The position numbers were made by a program, and so were the translations under genes. From contig JADFFQ010000035.1 of the NCBI GenBank assembly GCA_022568135.1, positions 1-42,946 on the forward strand: a stretch of DNA of 42,946 nucleotides, written 5' to 3'. This stretch comes from Planctomycetota bacterium. GTDB lineage: Bacteria > Planctomycetota > Phycisphaerae > Phycisphaerales > SM1A02. A model generated the notes under the pieces. The model did no database searches. It worked only from the letters and a program-made list of their open reading frames with translations, and was not told where the DNA came from. How positions within the stretch are numbered: position 1 is the stretch's first letter; each line of letters begins with the position of its first letter. Below, one piece after another: positions 9,022 to 15,986 of the stretch.

Positions 9022-10137
9022 TCAAATGTGCCGCGCGATTTCCTCGGCGACTTCAAGTGTTGTGTTGCCGAGGCCCACGTCGTAGGTGCCGACCTTGTGT
9101 TCGCGGATGACGGCAGCGACAGCGTGTTCCAGACGCTGAGCCAACTCCTTCTCACCAAGCCAGTCGAACATGAGCTTGACGGTCAGCAGCATAGCCGTGG
9201 GGTTTACCTTGTACTGCCCGGCATACTTCGGGGCGGACCCGTGCGTCGGCTCGAAGACGGCGTAGTCGTCGCCGATGTTGGCTGCGGATGCAAATCCCAG
9301 GCCGCCCACCAGACCCGCCGCGAGGTCGGAAATGATGTCGCCGAACATGTTTTCCGCCACCAGTACGTCGTACTCCTGCGGCTTGCGGACCAGCCACATG
9401 CACATCGCGTCGATATTCGTCTCCCACAGGGGGATGTCGGGATAGTGGCCGGCAACTTCGCGGGCTACGCGCGTCATCAATCCGCCGGTCTCCCGCAGCA
9501 CATTTGGCTTCTCCACGAGCGTCACCGACTTTCGGCCGTGCTTCTTGGCATATTCAAACGCTTGGCGGACAATGCTCTGGCAACCCTGGCGTGACATGAT
9601 CCGCGTGGAGAGGGCGAGGTTCTCCAGGCCTTTGTCCCCAAACTTCTTCATCTTGGGGTTGAGACACAGGGCGTCGAACACGCTCTGCGGCAGCGGATGA
9701 AACTCCACCCCGCCGTACATTCCCTCCGTGTTCTCGCGGAACACCACGAGGTCGATATCGTCGCGGAAGTTCAGCGGGTTGCCCGCGTAGGCCTTGCACG
9801 GCCGAAGGTTCGTGTGAAGGTTGAGCAGTTGGCGGAGCTTGACGATCGGTGAGAAGTACAACAGCCCCTTGTCCTGAAGCTGCGGCGCCAGCTCGCAGGC
9901 CGCCTCGTCCTTGGGCTTGCTCGTGATCGCCCCGAACAGCGCGCAATCGGTTGTCTTGAGAATGTCGATCGTCCGCGGCGGAAGAGCATCGCCCTCGCTG
10001 CACCAGAACTCCCAGCCGATGTCGGCAGGAATATATTCAGCGTCGAACCCGATCGCATCGAGCACGATGCGAGCCGCGTCCATTACATCTCTGCCGGTCC
10101 CATCGCCGGGCATCCAGGCGATCTTGTATGTGGCCAC
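9022..10137 (-). CDS. Isocitrate/homoisocitrate/isopropylmalate dehydrogenase family protein
   Basis: A 371-aa beta-decarboxylating dehydrogenase, oxidising a 2-hydroxy tri- or dicarboxylate and releasing CO2. Seen: [10 protein letters not shown] (9-18), [18 protein letters not shown] (96-113, substrate arginines), ENTEGMY with catalytic Tyr141, Lys210, metal-binding Asp267/271 ([12 protein letters not shown]) and [10 protein letters not shown]. Lys304, Tyr305, Val311 and Tyr352 match the residues that give NADP preference in E. coli isocitrate dehydrogenase. The SPIV-LR segment where the substrate tail is read resembles fungal homoisocitrate dehydrogenase, as I recall that sequence. Start is GTG. 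It is downstream of the homoaconitase-type gene, separated by 201 nt. I am sure of the family, unsure between isocitrate and homoisocitrate. Confidence 0.85.
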   Translation of the reverse strand: MATYKIAWMPGDGTGRDVMDAARIVLDAIGFDAEYIPADIGWEFWCSEGDALPPRTIDILKTTDCALFGAITSKPKDEAACELAPQLQDKGLLYFSPIVKLRQLLNLHTNLRPCKAYAGNPLNFRDDIDLVVFRENTEGMYGGVEFHPLPQSVFDALCLNPKMKKFGDKGLENLALSTRIMSRQGCQSIVRQAFEYAKKHGRKSVTLVEKPNVLRETGGLMTRVAREVAGHYPDIPLWETNIDAMCMWLVRKPQEYDVLVAENMFGDIISDLAAGLVGGLGFASAANIGDDYAVFEPTHGSAPKYAGQYKVNPTAMLLTVKLMFDWLGEKELAQRLEHAVAAVIREHKVGTYDVGLGNTTLEVAEEIARHI

Positions 10138-10160
10138 TGATTACACTCGAAGAGAAAGGG

Positions 10161-10179
10161 GATTCACCACAGAGTCGCA
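10161..10179 (+). repeat. Left arm of an exact 19-nt inverted repeat (CACAGAG family)
   Basis: GATTCACCACAGAGTCGCA, the exact reverse complement of 13539-13557. It is followed by more CACAG-rich sequence (ACAGGACACAGAGA). It lies 24 nt upstream of the IDH-like GTG start. Confidence 0.9.
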
Positions 10180-10338
10180 CAGGACACAGAGAAAACGACA
10201 GAGGTCGACAAGCGATCCCGGCCGTCTCGGCCCGGTGGATGCGCGGCCGCACTCGCCGTCTCCGACCGGGCGGCGAGTATAGCGAACCCAACACCACAAA
10301 GCCGCCGATGGCATCGGCGGTCTTGCCCCACCGTCACG

Positions 10339-12276
10339 TCAGCCCAGCCGCTGCTTGACCAGGTTTTCCGCGCCGCCGGCGACGATCAGCTCCTGGGCGA
10401 CCCTACTCAGCGGCGAGAACCCGAATGACTTCCCTTCTACCCCAATCTGCGAAGCGGCGAAGTCGATGGTGATCGTCGGGCCGGGTACGGTCGGTTGGTT
10501 ACCGTCGCCGAAGCGCTCACGCAGACCGTCGTAGAGTGAAACGCTCTCGAGGACAAGGAAGCCATTGTTGAACGCGTTGCGTTTGTACGTCTGGCTGAAC
10601 GAGGCGGCGATGACGCATCGGATGCCGCGGGCGGCGAGGCAGGTGGCGGCCTGCTCGCGCGACGAGCCCGTGCCGAAGTTTCGCCCGGCGACTATCATGT
10701 CGCCCTCCTGAGCGATCTCGTTGAATCTTGGGTCGTAGTTGGCCATGGCGGCGGCGGCCATCTCCGCGGCCGTCACATCGTCGCGATACGTCAGCTTGCT
10801 CGAGTAGATTCCATCGGTGTTGAGGTTGTCGACGGGCAGCAACAGCGCCCGGCCGGTGATCGAAGAAGCGAAGCCGTCGATGATCTCGCTCGATTCGCCC
10901 ATACGGTCGGGACGCTCGTGCACCGTGATGGAGAAACGTGGCTCGGTGTCGTCAAACGGCTGCGGACCGCAGATGTAGCCGGCGGCGGCGGAGGCGGCGA
11001 CGATGGCCGGGCTGCCCAGATACGCCTGGGCCTCGCGCGAACCCATGCGACCTTTGAAGTTGCGGTTGGTGGAGCTGATGCAGACTTCGCCCGGCTCCAA
11101 TGTGCCTCGGCCCAGACCGATGCAGGGTCCGCAGCCGGATGGAAGCACAATCGCCCCCGCGTCGATGAGGGTCTGCCAATGGCCGAGCTGTTGGGCTTCC
11201 TCTTGCACCTGCGCGGATGCCGCGGCAACGTAGAACTCGACGCCCTGGGCCACTTTCCGCCCTTGGAGAATCCGTGCCGCCTCGGCCAGATCCTCCAGCC
11301 GGGCGTTGACGCAACTCAGCAGGTACGCTTTGTTGATCTTGATGCGCCGCTTCTCGATCGCCCCCAGAGTGTGCATGACCTTGACGTGGTCCGGGCCGGA
11401 AACGTGCGGGATGACGGTCGGAAGATCGAGCGTGAGTTCGACGGCATAGTGCGCATCAGGATCGGGTTCCAGACGATTGTTCCACCACCGATCGACATCT
11501 TCTCGTGTGTATCGAGGCGTGCCACTCCTGCTAAGGTATTCAGCCCGGCCATGGAGATAGTCGCGCAGCACGGTGTCAAACGGCAACACCCCCGCCAGCG
11601 CTCCCCACTCCGTGGTCATGTTGGCGATCGACAGGCGCTGGTCCATCGTGAGGCAAGCGATGCCATCGCCGTGGAACTCAACGGTCATGTTGAGGACTTC
11701 ATCGTGGTTGAACAGGCCGCACAGGGCGATGATCACGTCTTTGCCGATGACGCCGGGGAGTAGCTCGCCGGTGAGCGTCACCTTGGCCACCGGCGGGACC
11801 TGCCACCACGTCTGCCCGGTGGCCCAGATACATGCGGCGTCCGTGCGCACGACGGGCGTGCCGAGACAGTTCACCGCCCCATAGAGATTCGAGTGGGAAT
11901 CACTTCCCACGACCAGACTTCCCGGGATCACGTACCCCTGCTCGACCATGACCTGATGGCAGATGCCGGTGCCGGCCGGATAGAAGTCGATGCCGTGCTC
12001 GCGGGCAAAGGCTTCGATCCTCGCGTACTTGCCAAGGTTCTCCGGCGTCGTGTTCTGAATGTCGTGGTCGATGGCGAAGACCGGCTGGCGCGGATCGTGG
12101 ATCTTCGTCGCCCCAATGGTCTTGAACTTGTTCATAACCGCCGACGTGTTGTCGTGGGTCATGATGTGCTTGGGGCGGATGTTGATGAAGTCCCCGGCGT
12201 AGACCCTCTGCCGGGGCTTGAGACTCCCGGGGTCGGCATATCGGGTGGCGATCTTTTCGACGAGGGTTTGGCCCAT
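10339..12276 (-). CDS. Fungal-type homoaconitase / aconitase-superfamily hydratase
   Basis: A 645-aa fused two-part (LeuC plus LeuD) hydro-lyase with a [4Fe-4S] cluster. Likely cluster ligands are Cys322 (LLSCVNARL), Cys382 and Cys385 (SGCGPCIGLG). The swivel domain carries RNFGTGSSREQAAT. Long stretches match fungal LYS4 homoaconitase as I recall it: SDSHSN-YG, GTP-VRTDAA-IWATGQTWWQ, GKD-I-ALCGLFN, IANMTTEWGAL, VEFYVAAAS, TNRNFKGRMGS, NTDGIY. Fungal homoaconitase interconverts homoaconitate and homoisocitrate in lysine synthesis. The start is ATG with no strong binding site; CACAG-rich repeat sequence sits just upstream (12290-12320). Neighbours are an IDH/HICDH-like dehydrogenase and a PrpD dehydratase. 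Whether it uses citrate/isocitrate or the longer homologue is open. Confidence 0.88.
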   Translation of the reverse strand: MGQTLVEKIATRYADPGSLKPRQRVYAGDFINIRPKHIMTHDNTSAVMNKFKTIGATKIHDPRQPVFAIDHDIQNTTPENLGKYARIEAFAREHGIDFYPAGTGICHQVMVEQGYVIPGSLVVGSDSHSNLYGAVNCLGTPVVRTDAACIWATGQTWWQVPPVAKVTLTGELLPGVIGKDVIIALCGLFNHDEVLNMTVEFHGDGIACLTMDQRLSIANMTTEWGALAGVLPFDTVLRDYLHGRAEYLSRSGTPRYTREDVDRWWNNRLEPDPDAHYAVELTLDLPTVIPHVSGPDHVKVMHTLGAIEKRRIKINKAYLLSCVNARLEDLAEAARILQGRKVAQGVEFYVAAASAQVQEEAQQLGHWQTLIDAGAIVLPSGCGPCIGLGRGTLEPGEVCISSTNRNFKGRMGSREAQAYLGSPAIVAASAAAGYICGPQPFDDTEPRFSITVHERPDRMGESSEIIDGFASSITGRALLLPVDNLNTDGIYSSKLTYRDDVTAAEMAAAAMANYDPRFNEIAQEGDMIVAGRNFGTGSSREQAATCLAARGIRCVIAASFSQTYKRNAFNNGFLVLESVSLYDGLRERFGDGNQPTVPGPTITIDFAASQIGVEGKSFGFSPLSRVAQELIVAGGAENLVKQRLG

Positions 12277-12439
12277 GAGAAAAGGATATTACCGCAGAGC
12301 CTCAAAGGACACAGAGTCAAAGGGCCGTAAACCCGCGTGTGGAGCCATCATTTAGCCGCCGGCCGGCCGATCGCATATCAGGAGTCGATCTGCTCCATAC
12401 GGGTCGGTGCCACGGCTCATCCAGGCTCGTCGCGGCAAG

Positions 12440-13393
12440 TCAGATCGGCCCGGCTGTCGGGCGGAGCACATCAAGCAACGCAACATCTTCCCGGCGGAAC
12501 TTTGTGAGTTGAAATGAACCCATGAGCGTCGAGTCGTAATCAGGCCCTGCCTGCCGATCATAGATCTCGTACCGATCAGAATCGGTCAGGACCACGAATC
12601 TCGCGCCTGTTTGTGCAGCATAATCGAATGCTTGTCGCCTTGCTTGGTCACGCACCGTACGCTGGCTAATCGACCGTTTCACCTCGAACACGAATTCTGG
12701 ATTACCCGACAAATCATTGATTGCGACGTCGATCCGCCCAGACTGGAACACGATCCTCTTTGCATCGTGGCCAAGGCGCCGCAACAGGTCCTCGACGGCG
12801 GCCTCCATATTGCGCTCAGGAAGATTGCGCCCCGATTCAATGCGTTCCATTAGCTCCTCTATGCCGGAGATAGGCGGGCGAACGAAGTGCTCCGCCGGAG
12901 GAGGCCCCGGGACGTTCAGGAGCGACCACACATCGGGAATCGGAACCGAGAACACAGTGATCTGACAACGGAGCGCACGAGCCAATTCATCCGGCAGATC
13001 TTCGCGCGCAAAGGGTTTCCGGTCATTCAGGTACCGCACCATTCTCCAGTGCGAGTACCCATCATCGGGCCGTTCCTGATCCGCGCGGTAGATGTAATCT
13101 GAGAGGACCTCCGCCACGTAGATGTCCGCCACATCCGGCACGACCACGAAGTCACCGATTCCCATTTCATTGACGAAGCGATCAAGCTCCCCCGACTCCC
13201 GGCCGACTTGATGAGGACCTCCGCGCGTATACGCCTGCGGTTTCAATCGACGACGGATTTCATCTCGATCAACTCCTGTCAGATCACCGAGGCCGGGCCA
13301 ACCGATCGCGACCGTGCCATGCGCAAGAAACTCACACATGCGCGGGATGTGGTGTGGTTTCGAGCGAACTGCCCACGCGCGCGTACTACCCAT
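12440..13393 (-). CDS. Orphan two-domain restriction-like protein (reader domain plus PD-(D/E)XK nuclease)
   Basis: A 317-aa protein with two parts. Residues 1-130 (RAWAVRSKPHHIPRMCEFL, VAIGWPGLGDL, IGDFVVVPDVADIYVAEVLSDY) look like the N-terminal domain of COG4127-type Mrr-superfamily proteins, probably a reader of modified DNA. The C-terminal part has the nuclease core: an Asp in SGRIDVAI and EVK in FVFEVKRS, then RQAFDYAAQTGARFVVLTDSDRYEIYDR, as in type I HsdR N-terminal domains. The ATG at 13393 is chosen because GGAG lies about 6 nt upstream; the longer frame starts with TTG inside a hairpin. No methyltransferase or helicase is adjacent. It interrupts a metabolic gene run, suggesting insertion. 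It could act as a type IV restriction enzyme; untested. Confidence 0.7.
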   Translation of the reverse strand: MGSTRAWAVRSKPHHIPRMCEFLAHGTVAIGWPGLGDLTGVDRDEIRRRLKPQAYTRGGPHQVGRESGELDRFVNEMGIGDFVVVPDVADIYVAEVLSDYIYRADQERPDDGYSHWRMVRYLNDRKPFAREDLPDELARALRCQITVFSVPIPDVWSLLNVPGPPPAEHFVRPPISGIEELMERIESGRNLPERNMEAAVEDLLRRLGHDAKRIVFQSGRIDVAINDLSGNPEFVFEVKRSISQRTVRDQARRQAFDYAAQTGARFVVLTDSDRYEIYDRQAGPDYDSTLMGSFQLTKFRREDVALLDVLRPTAGPI

Positions 13394-13423
13394 AGCTATC
13401 TCCAGATCGTATCGTAACCTCTT

Positions 13424-13439
13424 CCCGGCCAAGGCCGGG
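13424..13439. repeat. Hairpin upstream of the nuclease gene
   Basis: CCCGGCC-AA-GGCCGGG, 16 nt, in the gap between the HD gene and the nuclease gene. Confidence 0.6.
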
Positions 13440-13482
13440 GATTTGTCGGCGCAGTGATGCGTCCATCGTCGCTCAGAAGAAT

Positions 13483-13501
13483 CCCCCGGCGGAGCCGGGG
13501 G
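13483..13501. repeat. REP-like hairpin with CTAA foot
   Basis: CCCCCGGC-GGA-GCCGGGGG followed by CTAA. The same arms occur at 35782-35800 beside rplI with the foot in the other orientation (TTAG). Confidence 0.7.
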
Positions 13502-13538
13502 CTAAGGGGAAGAACCCTAGGATCTTCTCTGCGCCCTC

Positions 13539-13557
13539 TGCGACTCTGTGGTGAATC
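13539..13557 (-). repeat. Right arm of the exact 19-nt inverted repeat
   Basis: TGCGACTCTGTGGTGAATC, reverse complement of 10161-10179. The TGA stop of the HD-domain gene (13556-13558) lies across its outer edge. The pair encloses 3.36 kb carrying the homoaconitase and nuclease genes. Confidence 0.9.
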
Positions 13558-14134
13558 AGCTCTTTACCGCCTTTGCGCCGAGGTACTTGGCGATATCGAA
13601 GTCGATGAAGTCGGCATGGTGGAAGATGATCGATTCGATCGAACGCTGGACATTATCGCCTTCGTGTGAATGGGTGGCGACGATGTGCATGATCTGAGGC
13701 GGCAGGCCGTGTTTGTAGCATAGAGCCACGCCGCTGAAGGGGTGACGCAACATTTCGCCGAAGCGGCCTTTGATCACCTGCCCGCGCTCATCCTTGTCGT
13801 ACTCCAGGGGTTTGCCGACATCGGCGAGCAGTGCCCCCGCCACGAGACAATCATGATTGATCGGCACGCGGTCGCCGTAGGTTTCCTTGAGCACCTGTTC
13901 AATGACGATGCACTGCTTGACGCAGGAGTTGATGTGCTCGATGAAGGTCAGGTTGATGTCGCCGGCGAGCAGCGTAAAGGGGATCGAGCTTAGCTCTTCG
14001 ATCGTCCAACCCTTGCCGCCGCAGCCAGTGGTGATTGCTTCATTCCAGACGGCCGCAACTTTATCGCGAAGCGATGAATCGCCAATGGACACGAGGTCGG
14101 GGAACAATTCGGCGATTCGTTTGGTCGAGGACAT
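13556..14134 (-). CDS. HD-domain protein, predicted metal-dependent phosphohydrolase
   Basis: A 192-aa all-helical protein with the HD-domain pattern: His67 (EHINSC), LVAGALLADVGKPLEY at 97-112, His131 (LRHPFSGVAL), HSHEGD near 155-160, and HHADFIDFD at 172-180. The usual HD pair reads Ala104-Asp105 here, so one expected metal-binding His is missing while the others remain. Such proteins hydrolyse nucleotides or phosphoesters, but the substitution could alter or weaken metal binding. The gene starts 31 nt after the citryl-CoA-lyase-like gene on the same strand, across TTAGGGG repeats, so it is probably in that operon. A regulatory nucleotide role is possible; nothing in the sequence proves it. 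Confidence 0.7.
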   Translation of the reverse strand: MSSTKRIAELFPDLVSIGDSSLRDKVAAVWNEAITTGCGGKGWTIEELSSIPFTLLAGDINLTFIEHINSCVKQCIVIEQVLKETYGDRVPINHDCLVAGALLADVGKPLEYDKDERGQVIKGRFGEMLRHPFSGVALCYKHGLPPQIMHIVATHSHEGDNVQRSIESIIFHHADFIDFDIAKYLGAKAVKS

Positions 14135-14140
14135 GGGAAG

Positions 14141-14184
14141 GGGTCAGGGGTTAGGGGTTAGGGGTTAGGGGTTAGGATTTAGGG
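14141..14184. repeat. TTAGGGG heptamer tandem repeat
   Basis: TTAGGGG occurs at 14151, 14158 and 14165 with degenerate units on both sides (GTCAGGGG, TTAGGATTTAGG). Read on the minus strand it encodes the last residues (NPNP) and the TAA stop of the lyase gene. Confidence 0.9.
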
Positions 14185-14959
14185 AGCGCGGTGGCGGGCC
14201 GTCGTAGGTGTGGTTGGTCGGGTCGATTCGCCGCATCGGTCGTTGCCGGGCCTGCTCCTCCAGGGCATGAGCGATCAATCCCGGCAGGCGGGCGATCATG
14301 AACAGGCCGTTCATCACCGACGGCTCGAAGCCGAGTTCGGCCAGCACGGCAGCGATGGCCCCGTCCACGTTCATCGGCAGGTTCTTGCCGGCGGAGGCGA
14401 AGACGCGATGCACGGCCCGGGCGGCCTCCATATGCGGGCCATCGACACCCGCCTCGACGGCGAGGTCAAACAGTCGTTTCGTTCGGGGATCGTCAGTGTG
14501 AATGCGATGGCCAAACCCGGCCATGCGCTGGCCGGCCTGCTTCATCTCATCGAGCATGACCTCGGCGACACAATCCAGACTTTGCCCGGTCTCGTCGCAC
14601 CGCCGAACGATGTGGGCAAGCTGGTGAGCGCAGTCTTCGATCGCTCCGCCATGGTAGCGATTGATGGCAAGCAGGCCGGCGGCGACGGACGCGCTGAGAC
14701 TGGCGCCCGTGGAGGCGGCGGTCCGGGCGGCCAGGGCCGACGGCGGCGTCGCGCCGTGATCGATCGACGACACAAGAATCGCCTCCATCAGCCGCCCAAC
14801 CTTCTCATCCGGCAACTCGCCGCGAAGGATCAGGTACACGGCCGACCCGAAGCTCACCGGTCCCATCAGCTCGCCGATGTCGTAGCCGCGCAGACGAACG
14901 TGGTTCGGTTCGATCTGAGTGATGGCGGTTGTCCAGGTGGTTGGCTTGTCGTCACTCAT
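14165..14959 (-). CDS. Citryl-CoA lyase-like protein (citrate synthase fold)
   Basis: A 264-aa protein, far shorter than citrate synthase (about 370-430 aa) and close to citryl-CoA lyase and the C-terminal part of ATP-citrate lyase. Shared with that part: DHG (His68), GGAIEDCAHQ, GQRMAGFGHRIH (His151), LPMNVDGAIAAVL (Asp199), NGLFMIARLPGLIAHALEE and RPMRRI. Candidate catalytic residues are His68, His151 and Asp199. Predicted reaction: citryl-CoA to acetyl-CoA and oxaloacetate, or the reverse. It starts 21 nt after the SucD/ACL-like gene, so one transcript is likely. The last four residues and stop come from a heptamer repeat, suggesting the original 3' end was altered. A methylcitryl-CoA or homocitryl-CoA activity cannot be excluded. 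Confidence 0.8.
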   Translation of the reverse strand: MSDDKPTTWTTAITQIEPNHVRLRGYDIGELMGPVSFGSAVYLILRGELPDEKVGRLMEAILVSSIDHGATPPSALAARTAASTGASLSASVAAGLLAINRYHGGAIEDCAHQLAHIVRRCDETGQSLDCVAEVMLDEMKQAGQRMAGFGHRIHTDDPRTKRLFDLAVEAGVDGPHMEAARAVHRVFASAGKNLPMNVDGAIAAVLAELGFEPSVMNGLFMIARLPGLIAHALEEQARQRPMRRIDPTNHTYDGPPPRSLNPNP

Positions 14960-14980
14960 TGGGGACTCGTCTTGGGCAGT

Positions 14981-15925
14981 TCAACGTGCGGAGGAGGAAC
15001 GCGCCGCGGGGGCGCTGCGGTTCGCCAGGATATCTAATGTCGTCTGCGGCAGGAGCCCGAAATCGTCAACGACTGCGGCCCCGGCGTCACGCAGCGCTTG
15101 CACTTTCGCGGCGTGGGTGCCTCGGCCATGTTCGATGATGGCTCCAGCGTGGCTGAATCGCGTGCCCTCGGTCGCCGCCGCCCCGCCGATATAGGCGATA
15201 ACCGGCTTGGTGACTCGCCCCGATCGGATCAACTCGGCCAGGCGTTCCTCCTGCGTGCCGCCGATTTCGCCGAAGAGTACGATCGCATCGGTTTCCGGGT
15301 CGTGCTGAAACATCTCGGCCACATCAGGTATGGGCAGGCCAACGACCGAATCACCGCCGACGTGGACCAGGGTGCTCAATCCGACGCCGGCCCGGCTGAG
15401 GTAATACCCCAGGGAGCTGGTCATGCCGCCGCTGCGGGAGACGACGCCGACGGTCTGTCGGGGGATCGGTTCGTTGAACCATTGCTGAGCGGATTCGGCC
15501 CGGCCTCCGATCATGCCCACCACGGCCCGGCCGGGGCTGAGCACGCCCAAAGTGTTGGGACCGACAAATGCGGCACCATGTTCTCTTGCCGCCGCGGCGA
15601 TCCGCATCGTATCCCAGAGCGGCACACGATCCGGAACCAGAACCAGCAGTTTGACGCCGGCTTCGATCGCTTCGGTCGCAGCGGTCTCGACCCGGGGCCC
15701 GGGCACGAAGACGACCGAGATATCCACGTGACCGACCGCCTGGATCGCCTCAGCCACAGTGTCGAGGACCGGCACGCCCTCGACCTCCCCCCCACCCTTG
15801 CCGGGGGTGCACCCGGCGACGACGTTTGTCCCGTAGTCGCGCATCAGCTTGGTACGGGCCTGCCCTTCGCGGCCGGTGATTCCCTGCACGAGCACCCGCT
15901 TGGATTGGTCGATGATGATCGCCAT
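14981..15925 (-). CDS. ATP-citrate-lyase/SucD-like CoA ligase alpha subunit
   Basis: A 314-aa protein of the succinyl-CoA synthetase alpha fold. VQGITGREG is at 13-21 (CoA-binding Rossmann), TPGKGG at 40-45, GPNTLGVLSPG at 122-132, and the active-site histidine at 259 (RFSHAGAI), which would be phosphorylated. SRSGGM (163-168) and GEIGGT (219-224) match ATP-citrate lyase, where classical SucD has SRSGT. The proposed role is activation of citrate to citryl-CoA with the beta-like partner. It lies between the beta-like gene (57 nt away, across a double hairpin) and the lyase-like gene (21 nt). Plain succinyl-CoA synthetase is the main alternative, but the motif differences and the lyase neighbour argue against it. 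Confidence 0.8.
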   Translation of the reverse strand: MAIIIDQSKRVLVQGITGREGQARTKLMRDYGTNVVAGCTPGKGGGEVEGVPVLDTVAEAIQAVGHVDISVVFVPGPRVETAATEAIEAGVKLLVLVPDRVPLWDTMRIAAAAREHGAAFVGPNTLGVLSPGRAVVGMIGGRAESAQQWFNEPIPRQTVGVVSRSGGMTSSLGYYLSRAGVGLSTLVHVGGDSVVGLPIPDVAEMFQHDPETDAIVLFGEIGGTQEERLAELIRSGRVTKPVIAYIGGAAATEGTRFSHAGAIIEHGRGTHAAKVQALRDAGAAVVDDFGLLPQTTLDILANRSAPAARSSSAR

Positions 15926-15936
15926 CGGTTTGTCAA

Positions 15937-15986
15937 GTTTAGCCGCCGCTCGCGGAGCGGCGCGCGGGGGCGAGCCCCGCCGCTAA
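15937..15986. repeat. Double-hairpin (BIME-like) element between the two CoA-ligase genes
   Basis: Outer inverted feet GTTTAGC and GCTAAAC enclose two hairpins, CCGCTCGCGGAGCGG and GCGGGGGCGAGCCCCGC. Read on the minus strand, GTTTAG supplies the TAG stop of the beta-like gene. Confidence 0.8.

Noticed and set aside
14141..14184. TTAGGGG repeats as a telomere or linear replicon end
   Set aside because: Only a few units, in the middle of an operon; nothing suggests a DNA end.
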